Shown here one piece after another: positions 47,484 through 58,846 of a DNA stretch of 64,000 nucleotides (positions are counted from its first letter, which is position 1; every line of letters begins with the position of its first letter). Where the stretch lies: NCBI GenBank assembly GCA_007570785.1, contig ML660774.1:4581433-4645432 (forward strand), in the 5' to 3' direction. The notes below the pieces were generated by a model. That model saw nothing but the letters and a program-made list of their open reading frames with translations, did not search any database and had not been told where the DNA came from. Both the position numbers and the translations under genes were made by a program. The stretch comes from Antilocapra americana. Lineage: Eukaryota > Chordata > Mammalia > Artiodactyla > Antilocapridae.

Positions 47484-47757
47484 TTCGTTGTCTTATTGAT
47501 AAAGCTTTTATAAGTGTAGATAATAATTCTGGGCACTGGTGGGCTCTAGTTCTGACAAGTTTGTCTGTTGTATATTAGCGTAGAAGTGTCTTTTCTTAAA
47601 ATATTAGTGAACAAATTCAGCTGTGATAAAAATCATGACTTCCATCATGAGTACTTTCAGTTACACAATTGGCATAGGGTCTATCTCTGTACTATAGATT
47701 TTGTATTCTAGCTAAATTGTATTGTAAAATTCAGTGTGCAAACAAATTCTTATATGA

Positions 47758-47865
47758 TCATAGGCACATCAAATAATCTTTCTGGGTCCACTGTTCACAT
47801 TTGCAATGTGAGAGGGCTAGATTAGATAATATTTAGTTCTCTTAAAACTATACGTTTTCCTGAAA
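47758..47865 (+). mobile_element. MIR3/L2-type fragment
   Basis: 'aataatctttctgggtccact' followed by 'acatttgcaatgtgagagggc' and 'tagattagataatatttagttc' follows the order cc-tctgggcctcagtttc / aaatgaggggttggac / tagatgatctctaag of old MIR3/L2 ends. Confidence 0.5.
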
Positions 47866-48469
47866 CTATGCATTTCACATATCTATTTAATGCTACTTTA
47901 TCTAGTCAGTTATGGAGATAATGCCTTTACTTCTTTTTGACTGTGTGTGTGTGTAAGAGAGAGACATGGGGCGGGAGAGAGATTAAATATATTGGCTATA
48001 ATAACCAAAAAGAAATGGTGTGTATAAATCTCTTTGATGACTTCTAAGTCCCCCTCCAAAAAATTCAAATATAAACAAAGATAAGAATCTGTTTAGTGCA
48101 TTGTCCAGAAGACGGTGAATGCTTGAACTCTTAATGAGGAACAGGCACCAGGGAACTTTTGGTGTAAATGTGTAAAAAGGTTTTCCAAATCAGAACTCAT
48201 ACGTTGTAGATGAGATCTGCAATTACAAGCATCCCAGAAGAGGAAGGTAACAAAGAGAAGATGATGTTACTGGTTCCTTGCCACATGGAGCTTTGCTATC
48301 CCTGGAGAGAAGGGGTAGGTTAGAGTTAAAGATGTTTTTTGCATGTTTTGATCTATTTCACCTCTAAACATTGACATTTACATATTTGCCAATACTACAA
48401 AATTTACATATCCAACCCAGGTTTTTCTCTAGAGCTCAGTATCTCCATAGAACAACAGCAGTAATAACA
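47866..48469. other. Unique noncoding sequence
   Basis: No gene recognised. It contains a short (TG)n run followed by GA-rich sequence at about 47940-47985. Confidence 0.45.
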
Positions 48470-48722
48470 ACAATGTCAGATATTTAAATAGAGCTTACTC
48501 TGTGCTGGACAGTATTCAAGAGGCTTTACCTACACAAGTGAAGCATTTAATCCTCACAGAAGCCCTGTGAAGTGGATGCTATTATTTTTCACACTTTGTG
48601 AGCGAGAAGCCTGAGACACCAAACAGTTAAGTCACTTGTTCAAGCTTTGGCACATCGTAAGTGGTGGAATCAGTATTTGAACCCAAAAGTCTGGTGCGCT
48701 TCTTCGGACTGTGCTTTATCCC
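48470..48722 (-). mobile_element. MIR SINE, nearly full length
   Basis: Antisense MIR: 'agcttactctgtgctggaca', 'tttaatcctcacagaagccc', 'gatgctattatttttcacac' and 'gaatcagtatttgaacccaa', then 'gactgtgctttatccc'. Order and spacing fit the consensus well. Confidence 0.8.
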
Positions 48723-49039
48723 TTCTCAGCTGTCCATAGGCCATCTCCACTTACATGCCGTGACTACCACCTAGAAGGTCAACACGTGAAAATCCAAACC
48801 TGCCAAATCCTGCTTCCATTTTTCTCACTGTCCTTACAATCGTGTTCTATTCATGGTTTTGTACTTAAAGGTATTTTCGTCTGTTTTCTTTTATCCTCAG
48901 TATTTAATGAGACACTGAGGAGTTTCCCTCTGCCAAAATTTCTTTATCTGTCTCATCTTCTTTTTGTCTTCCATTTTCTTTACAAGTTTCATAATTTCTC
49001 ACCTAAACTGGTAAAATAGACTTTGATTTGTCTTCAGAC

Positions 49040-49590
49040 TGTTACTCATTACATTCCGATCTATCTTCCAAGCCTGTGTTTAGAGGTATCTTTATGAAAT
49101 ACACATGGGCTCATGTCATTTCTCTATTAAAGTGTTCTAACAATTCTTAATCTTCAAGATGCTGAAACTTCCTGCATCTTTACTGAATTAATTGATAAGC
49201 TCTAGTATTTTTCTGGTAGCATTTTTAGGATTTTCTATATATAGTATCATGTCATTTGCAAATACTGACAGTTTTTCCTTTTCTTTTTTAATTTGGATTC
49301 CTTTAATTTCCTTTTCTTCTCTGATTGGTCTGTCTAGGATTTCCAAATCTATGTTGAATAAAAGTGGCAAGAGTGAATAAAATGGTGAGTGTGGACATCC
49401 TTGTCCCTGATCTTAGAGGAAATGATCAGAAACTCTCACTTGTCACACCAGGGCCATCTTTCCAGATTATCCCCAACTCTCATCCCCTTCCTCAACGTCA
49501 ACCTCACACACCTTCTTATTCTAAACAATTTCTTCTTTCCCCCGCCCCCTCCTTGGATGTTCAATTCAAATGTCATCTCTATTTTATTCA
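49040..49590 (+). mobile_element. L2 LINE fragment split by an L1 piece
   Basis: The left part (49040-49177) reads 'cattccgatctatcttcc', 'gaaatacacatgggctcatg' and 'attaaagtgttctaacaatt', the L2 block that precedes the 3' UTR. After the L1 fragment, 49436-49590 gives 'ccccaactctcatcccctt' and 'caattcaaatgtcatctc', the next L2 block. The two parts are consecutive in L2, so the L1 entered an existing L2. Confidence 0.5.
49178..49435 (-). mobile_element. L1 fragment from the reverse-transcriptase domain
   Basis: The minus-strand frame 49188-49370 reads an L1 ORF2 stretch: [10 protein letters not shown], then [10 protein letters not shown], then [13 protein letters not shown]. The catalytic FADD motif is changed to FAND: the first Asp is Asn, codon at 49254-49256. 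Both ends are lost, and no tail or TSD is seen. It is an orphan piece, probably left after deletion or an old internal fragment. Confidence 0.9.
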
Positions 49591-49599
49591 TCCATTGAA

Positions 49600-50471
49600 A
49601 ATGACTCGTTGAGAATGTGTTAAGTTTTCAGGCACTGAACTAAATATTAGAAACCCAAGGATAATCAACATGGATATAGTCTGTTTCTTCCCTGAGTCTA
49701 TGGTTTAGTTAACTATCAAGACAGTCAAGTCTGCAGAGAATTGGAACTACAAGACAGAGGAGCTATGTTCTTTAAACATGGATTCAGGAGAAGAGATTGA
49801 AGACTTTCAGGAATAAGTTACGTCTAGGTTGCAAACTCAAGGAGTAATAGAAATTCATCACAGAGTTGTAAATATGGTTGTTCTGGCACCAGTAACAGTA
49901 CCTATAATATCCTGGAGGTCTTTGGTATCTCAGAGGATAAACATTGTGTTGAAAAGTGAAATTTCTCTAGGATTCCCTTGCATTCCCCTTTTCCCTGCTT
50001 CAGTGAGATCTCAAAGCATCCATGCCTGTTTCACTCCATCATGATACAGGATCACTAGATACAGTCATACTTCATTTGCACACTTCATTTGCCTTCATGC
50101 AGGTCCTTTGCAAACATTTAGCATATACTGCAGAGATATGCGGATTGATTTTGAAAGATGCTGAGATCTCAGCACTGTTGTATTATGATGAGGCTTTGTG
50201 TGGAAAGTTGATGTAGAACAACAACAAAAAAATCAAACGCTAGAGATTTAAGGAGATTGAGGAAGTGCAAGAGGTTTTGTGTTTTCCTTACATGCATGTA
50301 AAATGAGAAAGGGGAAGGATCTGTGAAAAGGAGCCAGATCATCAGCAGAGAGAATTGTCATACAAACAAGTGTGGTGGAGAGATTTTTAAAAATTAAATT
50401 CATGTAGCTATCACACAAGTAATGTGGAACTAGTTTAAAGCTAGGAAATGTCCAGCAATGCACCAAGCACT
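49600..50471. other. Unique noncoding sequence
   Basis: No gene recognised. A short direct repeat 'acttcatttgc' occurs near 50069 and 50083. Confidence 0.45.
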
Positions 50472-50479
50472 ATGGAAGG

Positions 50480-50693
50480 GTACTGTGCTGTGCATAGGCA
50501 CTCAGTCGTGTCCAACTCTTTGCAACCCCATGGACTGTAGCCCACCAGTCTCCTCTGTCCATGGGATTCTCCAGGAAAGAATACTGGAGTGGGCTGCCAT
50601 GCCCTCCTCCAGGGGATCTTCCCAACCCAGGGATCGAACCCAGGTCTCCTGCATTGCATGTGGATTCTTTACTGTCTAAGCCACCAGGGAAGC
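50480..50693 (-). mobile_element. Bov-tA SINE, well preserved, with 8-bp TSD
   Basis: Minus-oriented and close to consensus throughout, with the B-box complement 'gggatcgaaccca' intact and 'taagccaccagggaagc' at its head. ATGGAAGG flanks it at 50472-50479 and 50694-50701. It is probably one of the youngest SINEs here. Confidence 0.96.
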
Positions 50694-50701
50694 ATGGAAG
50701 G

Positions 50702-52090
50702 ATAAGACAAGACAAATATATATATTATGAAATGTTGTTCATCTAGTTTATTTGAGGCACTTACTATTTGCTTTTGAGGATATTATATCCCCCAAATAAA
50801 TGCAGTGGCTAAAAAACCTAGATTCTAAACCCTGGCCATTAGCGAGCAGGAATTGAATTTTATTTTTTATTTTTTGATCACTTAGAGCTATCACAAAAAT
50901 GAACACCGAGCCTCAAAGAAATCTGAATGGGCCCAAGGGAAAAACATAAGAGTAGAAGACTGTACACTTGGGGAAAAGAAAAAGAGCCTGATCTTGGCAG
51001 ATGTGGCATCTATGTTCTGGAGCCAACATTCAGTCTTTGCGCAGTATTTTAAAACTAGTCAGTACCTATACATCCCTTCGGTGTTGGCCATGCTTATGTC
51101 ATTATGATTAAAATTCCTCATTATTCATCCATGTATTCATGTTATTTTTCCCTTGAATGTTCTGGTGTACACATATCTACTTGTGTTCTTCTTCAGAGGC
51201 CACAAACCATTAAAGATTTAGGAAAATATATCTTTAGGATGAGACAACGTTACTTCACTGCTCTCCACGTACACTAATTCTTGCCATAAAAATACAATAT
51301 CAATCTGTAGCTTTTCATTGTATGAGTCTAAAGGCTCCTGGGTTTTTTTTTTTTTGAAGTAAAAAAGTCACAGTTTTTCTGTTTTCAACACATTTGTTAA
51401 TACTGATTTACAATAGAGCACATTAGAAAGTATAGATAATATGCACATGCCAAATGAATTCATTAAGACCAGTGTGATCACAGTGAATGTCAAATGAATT
51501 AATAATAATGGGACCTCTATGTGTTACCATTATTTTCACAGTGTGTTACTATTTTTATATGTATGAGTCCTGAGGATAAGTGACACATACATATTACCCT
51601 TGTATATTAATTGTTTCTTGATAATCGGAGGTTGGTCTAATAATCTCATGGGCAGTAAAAGTTTCTACCCCCTATACGTGGAGAAATAACTATTATTTAT
51701 ACGTTTCATTGAAGAGTAATTCAATATTTTAGATTCCAATTAGAAATGGCATTTGTATTAGACCTCCCACACATTCACTGAAATGTCACAGCCTTTTAGA
51801 CATATGTTTTCTGTGACTAGGATTTAGAAAGAAGAATTTAAATTGCTCTAAACTTTTTCTAGGAGTTCGTGTTTTGTTTACTTGACAATTGACTGCTCAT
51901 TATACACATACTTAAGCACGTATATTTCATGTTGATTCTCCATCCTGATAAACATACATAGAGGAACACAGAGTCATTTTGTTACTTGATCTCAGAATAA
52001 TTTTATCTGGAACAGTGGCTCCCTTGTCAGCAAACTTATAATGAAACTACATATCACATAATTTTTGAGTGAATTTGGAAACATAGCTTT
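50702..52090. other. AT-rich unique noncoding sequence
   Basis: No gene, RNA gene or recent transposon recognised. A T run of about 12 lies at 51344. Confidence 0.45.
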
Positions 52091-52099
52091 TAGTACATA

Positions 52100-52329
52100 G
52101 TGCCACTGAGTCACCAGGAAAGCTGGTGACTCAGCATTAAGGAATCCTGCCTGCAGTGCAGGAGATGTGGGTTTGATCGCTGGGTCAGGAAAATCCCCTG
52201 GAGAAGTAAATGGCAACCCACTCCAGTGTTCTTGCCTGGGAAATCCCACGGACAGAGGAGCCTGGTAGGCTACACAGTCCATGACGTCTCACAAGAGTCA
52301 GAAATGACTTCACAACAAAACAACATATA
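52100..52329 (+). mobile_element. Bov-tA SINE with inverted duplication of its head
   Basis: Plus-oriented body from 'ctggtgactcagcattaagg' through 'gtgggtttgatcgctggg' (B box) to 'agtcagaaatgacttcac'. The first bases show a perfect inverted repeat: CTGAGTCACCAG at 52106-52117 and CTGGTGACTCAG at 52123-52134, loop GAAAG. The left arm is the reverse complement of the SINE's own head. TAGTACATA at 52091-52099 and 52330-52338 forms the TSD, so the fold-back was part of the inserted DNA. Confidence 0.92.
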
Positions 52330-52339
52330 TAGTACATAA

Positions 52340-53439
52340 TACTTCTCTTTCCTCCCGTTCCTAACCCAGCTTTTTCTTTTTTCATTCTAGTGATGACTTG
52401 CAGGTGGGTAGGTGTTAGGATGGATGAAGAGGAAAGGGTTGAAATTTAAGGTTGTTGCAGCTGCAGTGAGAAGTAATGGATAAATCTTACTTTAATTCCT
52501 AAAGAAATCAGGAGTTTCAGACCTTCATATACAAAGGAAGAAAAGAATGAAGGCAAGATCTTCAAATCGTCTAAGATAGAAATCAGGAAACTGTAGTACT
52601 ATCGTGTTCTTTTGCCTTGAAGCATTGATATCTCATTTCTTCTATGCTTCAATAAATAGCAGACTTGCTTGCAAAGTTTAATAATCAGTCATAGTAAATC
52701 TGCAAGTTCCCTTCCCACTTCTTGCTTTCTACTCATTACACTTTCATACTTCTTGTTTATGACCAAAAAGAAGTCCAGTAAGCGTTGTTTCTATCTCAAT
52801 GGTAGGTACTCCTCTAAAGAGAACTGAATGTTTTGGAAATCCATCATCTGGAATAGGTTTTCTAATAGAAAATATTATAAACTTCAAATAGTCAACTCAC
52901 AAACATTCTTTAGCAATACGGCATTTCAACAATGGATATTCTCCTTTCTGGTCAAGATTGCAGTTACTTTCATCAATGTCATAAATGATATGCACCTCAG
53001 AGTTTTAGATAACAGGGAACTGTGACAAGCAATTTAAAAGAAGGCAGCATGTAGATTCAGAAAGATTTGCACAATCTTGAACAATAGGTACACACTTTAA
53101 CAAGAATAGATGTAGTCCTAAATCTATATTCCTTCTCTCCACCAAAAATATTTAAGCACATTGCAGTGAGGCTTGGCAGAAAGAGCCATGCAAATTACAT
53201 TTTAGTTGACTATAGATTTGATAATAGTCAACTGTATGTTAATATTATTTGGGGCCAGATTAATAGAGATATAATATCAAAATCAAGGAGTTGATGACTC
53301 CTAAATACCCTGGTTTGGCAGGTCAAACATGAAGAACTGTACTCAACTCTAAATACCCTGGCTCAGGAAGACACTGCCACACTCGATGCTTCCAGACAAG
53401 GGGTATGGTATACTTAAGAGGCTTTTATAAGATGCCACA
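52340..53439. other. Unique noncoding sequence with a spaced direct repeat
   Basis: No gene recognised. CTAAATACCCTGG occurs exactly at 53301-53313 and 53349-53361 (48-bp period). Confidence 0.45.
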
Positions 53440-53750
53440 AGAGAAACTACTGAAGAAAATAGAACAAATCACTGGGAAAATTATAGCATCATCAAATACC
53501 CAAAGGACAGACATGTGGAAGGGGTAAAAAAATTAATCTGTGGTACTCCAAAGATTAGAACCTCATCTAATCAGATACAGATTTTTGACTCACTGCAAGA
53601 AATATAACAATTAGAGCTGAACATAGACTCAGCTATTACATGAGTAGATAAATTCATTATCGCTGGTGGGATTCAAGTGGATATTTAAAAACCATTCTAT
53701 CAGGAGGAGGAACGGGAATCACCCGGAGGGATGGACTTGATCATGACTTT
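53440..53750 (+). mobile_element. L3/CR1-type LINE 3' remnant
   Basis: 'gaccatgtggaagggg'-like text ('gacagacatgtggaagg'), 'tactccaaagattagaacc', 'caagaaatataacaattagag' and 'gctggtgggattcaagtgg' follow the order of the 3' region of ancient CR1/L3 elements. Strongly decayed. Unlike L1 and BovB here, it is on the plus strand. Confidence 0.55.
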
Positions 53751-54554
53751 CAGGTGTTTTTTTTTTTTTTTTAAGCTGTAACTCACAGTAAGAAAGGCAT
53801 TTTACATTATGAGTATTCACATACACAATATGTTATGTATAACTTAAATAATATATTCTCAAAGAATAATACTTACCCTTATTATACATGATTCACTCAT
53901 ACATTCTTTCTAGTCTGGCTGGACCATTTTCATTTTTTTTTTAATACAGTTGCATCTTGCTAGATGGACCTCATATCTCAATAATGGAATGTGGTCCAAA
54001 ATTTGAAAAACGCTGAACTAAATGACCACTTTCATCTCCAAGAGTCTCTCATTCAGGTAGATGTGGTGGAGAAGGCTGACCATCCAAATGGTCAGAAACA
54101 GATATTCCCTCTGACAGTCAAAAGGAAATGGACAACATGATGATGAATTTCTTGGGATTCTCTCACAAGTTTGACTTCACTTACAGTTAGAAGAGAAGTA
54201 ATAAAAATAGTAATTTTGAGCACTTTATTAGGTACACATACAGAGCCTATTTTGATTTCATGATCATGTTCAGCAACAAAGCCTTACATCTGAAGAGAGG
54301 GGTGCAACTGAGGTTCTTGCCTGCTCCTTGACAAAACCATGTAACTCTTCTTACCATTGATGAGCAACATGTGCTGTAGTGAGAGAATGTGGCTAGGGGA
54401 CATGAAGGGGCAGAGCTGGAAGAGGATTAATGACTACGAACACCGTATTACCAGCATGAGAGAGAAAGTTGGGGAGAGAGAACTGGAAAGCAAGGCTTGA
54501 AAGTCTACCTGTGATCACTGCTAGCTACCAAAAGGGTTCTGAGAGTATATTATA
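53751..54554. other. Unique noncoding sequence beginning with a poly-T run
   Basis: A run of about 15 T starts at 53758. No gene recognised. A patch at about 54205-54290 may be another decayed MIR. Confidence 0.4.
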
Positions 54555-54640
54555 TTCAATTATAACAGTCCTCCAAGGAATATCTTATACAACAAATGAC
54601 TTAGTGAAGTAGAGGGACTTGCCCAGAACTTGGTATAATT
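54555..54640 (-). mobile_element. Short MIR-like fragment
   Basis: 'caattataacagtcctccaag' followed by 'gacttagtgaagtagaggg' and 'acttgcccagaacttg' resembles the antisense MIR core. Confidence 0.45.
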
Positions 54641-56132
54641 TTTTTTTTACCATTAATAACATTATTTTTTGAAAAAGAAAAAAAAATAGTGGCTTGGTTG
54701 GATTCTTTAAGTGCCTCATTTTTTTTCCCCTTTGGATAAGTCATTTTTCAGATGGGAGATTTTTCAGGAGAGATATGAAAAAAAGAATTGCCAGAAGTGA
54801 TGTGGTATAAAAAAAAAATCAGACCCATCTTATTACTTAAACACATCTTTTCAAATGCTTTCTGTATTGGGGATTAGTGATTTTGACTTATGTTTCTTTT
54901 AAGAGATCATTTTTCACTAAAACTTCTGAAGAAACAAAATCCAATCCTTATAGGAAAAAATTATGCAGATTCTCTGAGGCAGATTGCTCTTAAAAAACAA
55001 ACACACTCCCCAGTCACACTCCCAAACTCCCAGGTGGTTCATGGCCATGGTTGAAAAGACTGCAAATCCAGACAGGTTGGTCTCTCTGTATCATCAATCA
55101 GATGTTCATACACTTGAGATGTTTATACCCTGTAAGTTTCAGCTGCTTCTATTCTGTAAATCAGATGTTTATTGTCTATTACTGAGATGTCTACATAGAC
55201 AGGAAACATAAAATAGTCTTCCTTGCCAGTTTGTATCATCAAATTTGAACTCACGGATATCTTATCTGTGGTGTATACCCTCTGTTTGTCCTCTTATGCA
55301 TTTACCTTTATGTAGAATAGTCAAAGCTACTCTACTCAGAAGTGCAATATTTTTTATCCTCTCAGAGAAAGTTAGAACTCACTCGCTCTGGGAATCTTCC
55401 AGAGACTGCTGGTTTGTTCTGTTAAGCTCATACAAACCTGACCCTTCTTCAGTCATTGCAAGATTTATTTTCAGAAACAGACCGAAACATGCAGGGCTGG
55501 CAGGACAGTCCGGACATGGGGTATCTCTACCCCACCTCTCAGTGACCTCTCATCCCTTGGCATTTCTTATCTGGGGGCACTTCCCAGCCCATGACCTGAC
55601 TGTCTACCTGCCCCTGCCTGGCTCCTGGCCCACCTCACAGAGTTGCCAGCTGCCCTCTCTGGGTCAATCAAAGGAAAGAAATGAGAACAGCAGAGCATGA
55701 CTTAGGGACTTGGCTGCAAGTGGGAACTTAAAGATTTGGCATCATGTCCGGGCCTTGCAGGTGGTGGCAGGTAGTAAGAGAAGCCAGCTGTGTCAGACCT
55801 CCCTCAGTGATGGCTTTGGGACACAGAGGCAGGCAAGATCTGGGAGATGTACCAATCCTTTGAAGTCAATTTTCTTGCTCCGGCTCCAAGCCCTACAACG
55901 TTTTCTCTGTGATGGTAAAGGTATTAATTACCCTGTCTTTGCATGGGACCACTCATGACCACAAGCACCTCAAACTATTTCTCTGAAAATTGTGAATTTC
56001 AAGGGGAAAACAGCAGTTTAATGAATTGATCAGACAATCCAGTCAACTCAACATTAAAATAAATTGAGCCTGTGATGATGAGCTTTGTCACTGCAGGTTC
56101 GTGCTAGGGGATCTGAAGACACAGATGCCATA
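54641..56132. other. Noncoding stretch, GC-richer from 55480 to 55920
   Basis: A 151-codon plus-strand frame (55245-55700) is the longest one outside repeats. It contains a run of hydrophobic residues near residues 15-40 and a Pro/Ser/His-rich second half. I recognise no domain, signal peptide or Kozak-type context. A second frame follows at 55710-55958. Both probably reflect higher G+C. An unidentified LTR or a lncRNA exon is possible. Confidence 0.35.
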
Positions 56133-56133
56133 C

Positions 56134-56325
56134 TCAGTTGTTTTAGGACCCCACGGACTGTAACCCACCAGGCTCTTCTGTCCATGAGATTCTCCAGGCA
56201 TGAATACTGAAGTGGGTTGCTGTGCCCTCCTCTAGGAGATTTTCCTGACCCGGGGATCAAACCATCTTTTCCATCTCCTGTATTGGCAGGTGGATTCTTT
56301 ACAACTAGTGCCAACTAGGAAGCCC
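56134..56325 (-). mobile_element. Bov-tA SINE with internal deletion
   Basis: Minus-oriented. The tail runs 'actcagttg' directly into 'ttttaggaccccacggactg', so about 20 bases of the usual 'tgtccgactctttgc' part are lost or replaced. The remainder, to 'gtgccaactaggaagccc', is normal. Confidence 0.9.
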
Positions 56326-56530
56326 AAATAAGTCAGAAGAGAAAGAAACCAAGATTCGGCTGCAGGACTAGTCCTGAATAATTGCAAGCATCCAGAGCAA
56401 TAGACCTCTATCTGTTTCAAGCTCAAAACATTAAGTGGAATTCAAGACAGTGGGGCATAGCAGGCAGGGTCTTAGGGCCAGCTGAGTCTCAGAGTCCGGG
56501 GCAACAGCATTGATGTTCTGGGGGACTCAG

Positions 56531-58832
56531 CTTTTTCTTTAAATTAATTTTATTGGAGTATAGTTACTTTACAATGTGCTAGTTTCTTGTTGTTCAGTTG
56601 CTCAGTCATAGCCTTCTCTTCATGACCCCATGGACTGCAGCACACCAGGCTTCCCTATCCTTCACCATCTCCTGGAGTTTGCTCAAACTCACATCCATCG
56701 AGTCAGTGATGCAATCCAACCTTCTCATCCTCTGTCGTCCCCTTCTCCTCCTGCCTTCAATCTTTCCCAGCATCAAGGTCTTTTCTAACAAGATGGCTCT
56801 TCACATCAGGTGGCCAAAGTATTTGAGCTTCAGCATCAGTCCTTCCAATGAATATTCAGGATTGATTTCCTTTAGGATGGACTGGTTTGGTCTCCTTGCT
56901 GTTCAAGGGCCTTGCAAGAGCCTTCTCAAACAGCACAGTACAAAAGCATCAACTCTTTGATGCTCAACCTTTTTTATAGTCCAACTCTCACATCTATACC
57001 TGACTACTGGAAAAACTATAGCTTTGACCATGCAGACCTTTGTTGGCAAAGTAATGTCTCTGCTTTTTAATATGCTGTGTAGGTTGGTCATAGCTTTTCT
57101 TCCAAGGAGCAAGCATCTTTCAATTTCATGGCTGCAGTCACCATCTGCAGTGATTTTGGAGCCCCCCAAAATAAAGTCTGTTACTGTTTCCATTGTTTCC
57201 TCCTCCATTTGCCATGAAGTAATGGCATCAGATGCCATGGTCTTCATTTTCTGAATGTTGAGTTTTAAGCCAACTTTTTTCACTCTCCTCTTTCACCTTC
57301 ATCAAGAAGCTCTTTAATTCCTCTTCACTTTCTGTCATAAGAGTGGTGTCATCTGCACATCTGAGGTTATTGATGTTTCTCCCAGCAATCTTGATTCCAG
57401 CTTGTACTTCATCCAGCCTAGCATTTTGCATGGTGTACTCTGCATATAAGTTAAACAAGCAGGGTAACAATATGCAGCCTTGACATACTCTTTTCCCAAT
57501 TTGTAACCAGTCCGTTGTTCAATGTGTGGTTCCAGCTGTTGCTTCTGGACCTGCATACAGCTTTCTCAGGAGGCAGGTAAGGTGGTCTATTATTCCCATC
57601 TCTTTAGGAATTTTCCACAGTTTGTTGTGATCCACAGGCAAAGGCTTTAGCATAGCCAATGAAACAGAAATAGATGGTTTTCTCTTTCTCTTGCTTTTTC
57701 TATGGTCCAATAGATGTTGCCATTTTGATCTCTGATTCCTCTGCCTTTTCTAAATCCAATTTGACTATCTGGACATTCTTGGTTCACGTACTGTTGAAGC
57801 CTGGCTTGGAGAATTTTGAGCATTACTTTGTTAGCGTTCATTTCTACTGGACAGCAAAATGAGTCAGCCATACAAATACATATATATTTTTATTTTTGGA
57901 TTTCCTTTCCATTTAGGTCACCACAGAGCACTAAGTAGAGTTCTCTGTGCTATGCAGTAGGTTCTTATAAGTAATCTGCTTTATACATAGTATCAGTACT
58001 ATGTTTTATACATAGTATCTTAGTATGTGTATATACACTTCAATCCCAAATCTCCTAGTTCATCACACCTGCCCCACACTCTCTCCCTTGGTGTCCATAT
58101 TTTTTATCTCTACATCTCTGTTTCTACATAGCTTTTCAAATAAAAACATCTACACTACTTTTCTAGTTTCCATGTATATGTGTTAATATAAAATATTTGT
58201 TTTTCTCTTTCTGACTTACTTTACTGTATATGATAGTCCCTGGGTCCTTCCGTGTCTCCACAAATGACCCAATTTCATTCCTCTTCATGGCTGAGTAATA
58301 TTCCTTTGCATATATATATCACATTGTCTTTATCCATGCCTATGTCGATGGACATCTAGATTACATCAATGTCCTGGCTATTGTACATAGTGCTACAGTA
58401 AATATTAGAGGCATGTGTCTTTTTGAATTATGGTTTTTCACTGGGTATATGCCCAGGAGTGGGATTGCTGGGTCATATGGTAGTTCTATTTTTAGTTTTT
58501 TAAAGGACCTCCATACTTTTCTCCATAGTGACTGTATCAATTTACTTTTCCACCAACAGTTCAAGAAGGTTTGCTTTTCTGCACACCCTCTCCAGCATCT
58601 ACTGTTTGTAGATTTTTTGATGATGTCTATTCTGATTGGTGTGAAGTGATACCTCATTGTAGTTTCTATTTGCATTTCTCTCATACTTAATGATGTTGGG
58701 CATCTTTTATACATTTTTGGTCATCTGTATTGGATAAATGTCAATTTAAGTCTTCTGCCCATTTTTTTTTTAATTGGGTTGCTTGACTTTTCTTTTTTTT
58801 CCTTTTTTTTTTTTTTTTAGCTTCATGCACTG
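56531..58832 (-). mobile_element. L1 insertion with 14-bp TSD, carrying a nested BovB
   Basis: TCTGGGGGACTCAG is repeated exactly at 56517-56530 and 58833-58846. The L1 3' UTR starts on the left (56531-56587), is interrupted by BovB, and resumes at 57837. The ORF2 C-terminus follows on the right: the minus frame 58361-58714 reads [24 protein letters not shown] and [13 protein letters not shown], all typical of L1 ORF2. The element is 5'-truncated near 58800 in a T-rich stretch. Reverse transcriptase is absent. L1 length without BovB is about 1.05 kb. Confidence 0.95.
56588..57836 (-). mobile_element. BovB LINE nested in the L1 3' UTR
   Basis: About 1.25 kb of BovB in minus orientation. Frames read the RT core and C-terminus: KGRGIRDQNGNIYWTIEKAR (57647-57871), LPCLFNLYAEYTMQNARLDE then NINNLRCADD (57228-57470), and [20 protein letters not shown] (56606-56791). 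The YADD motif is changed to CADD, with the Cys codon at 57357-57359. Frameshifts separate the blocks, so it is inactive. It is truncated inside the RT region. The L1 3' UTR reads on across it, so it arrived after the L1. The TSD is imperfect. Confidence 0.95.
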
Positions 58833-58846
58833 TCTGGGGGACTCAG

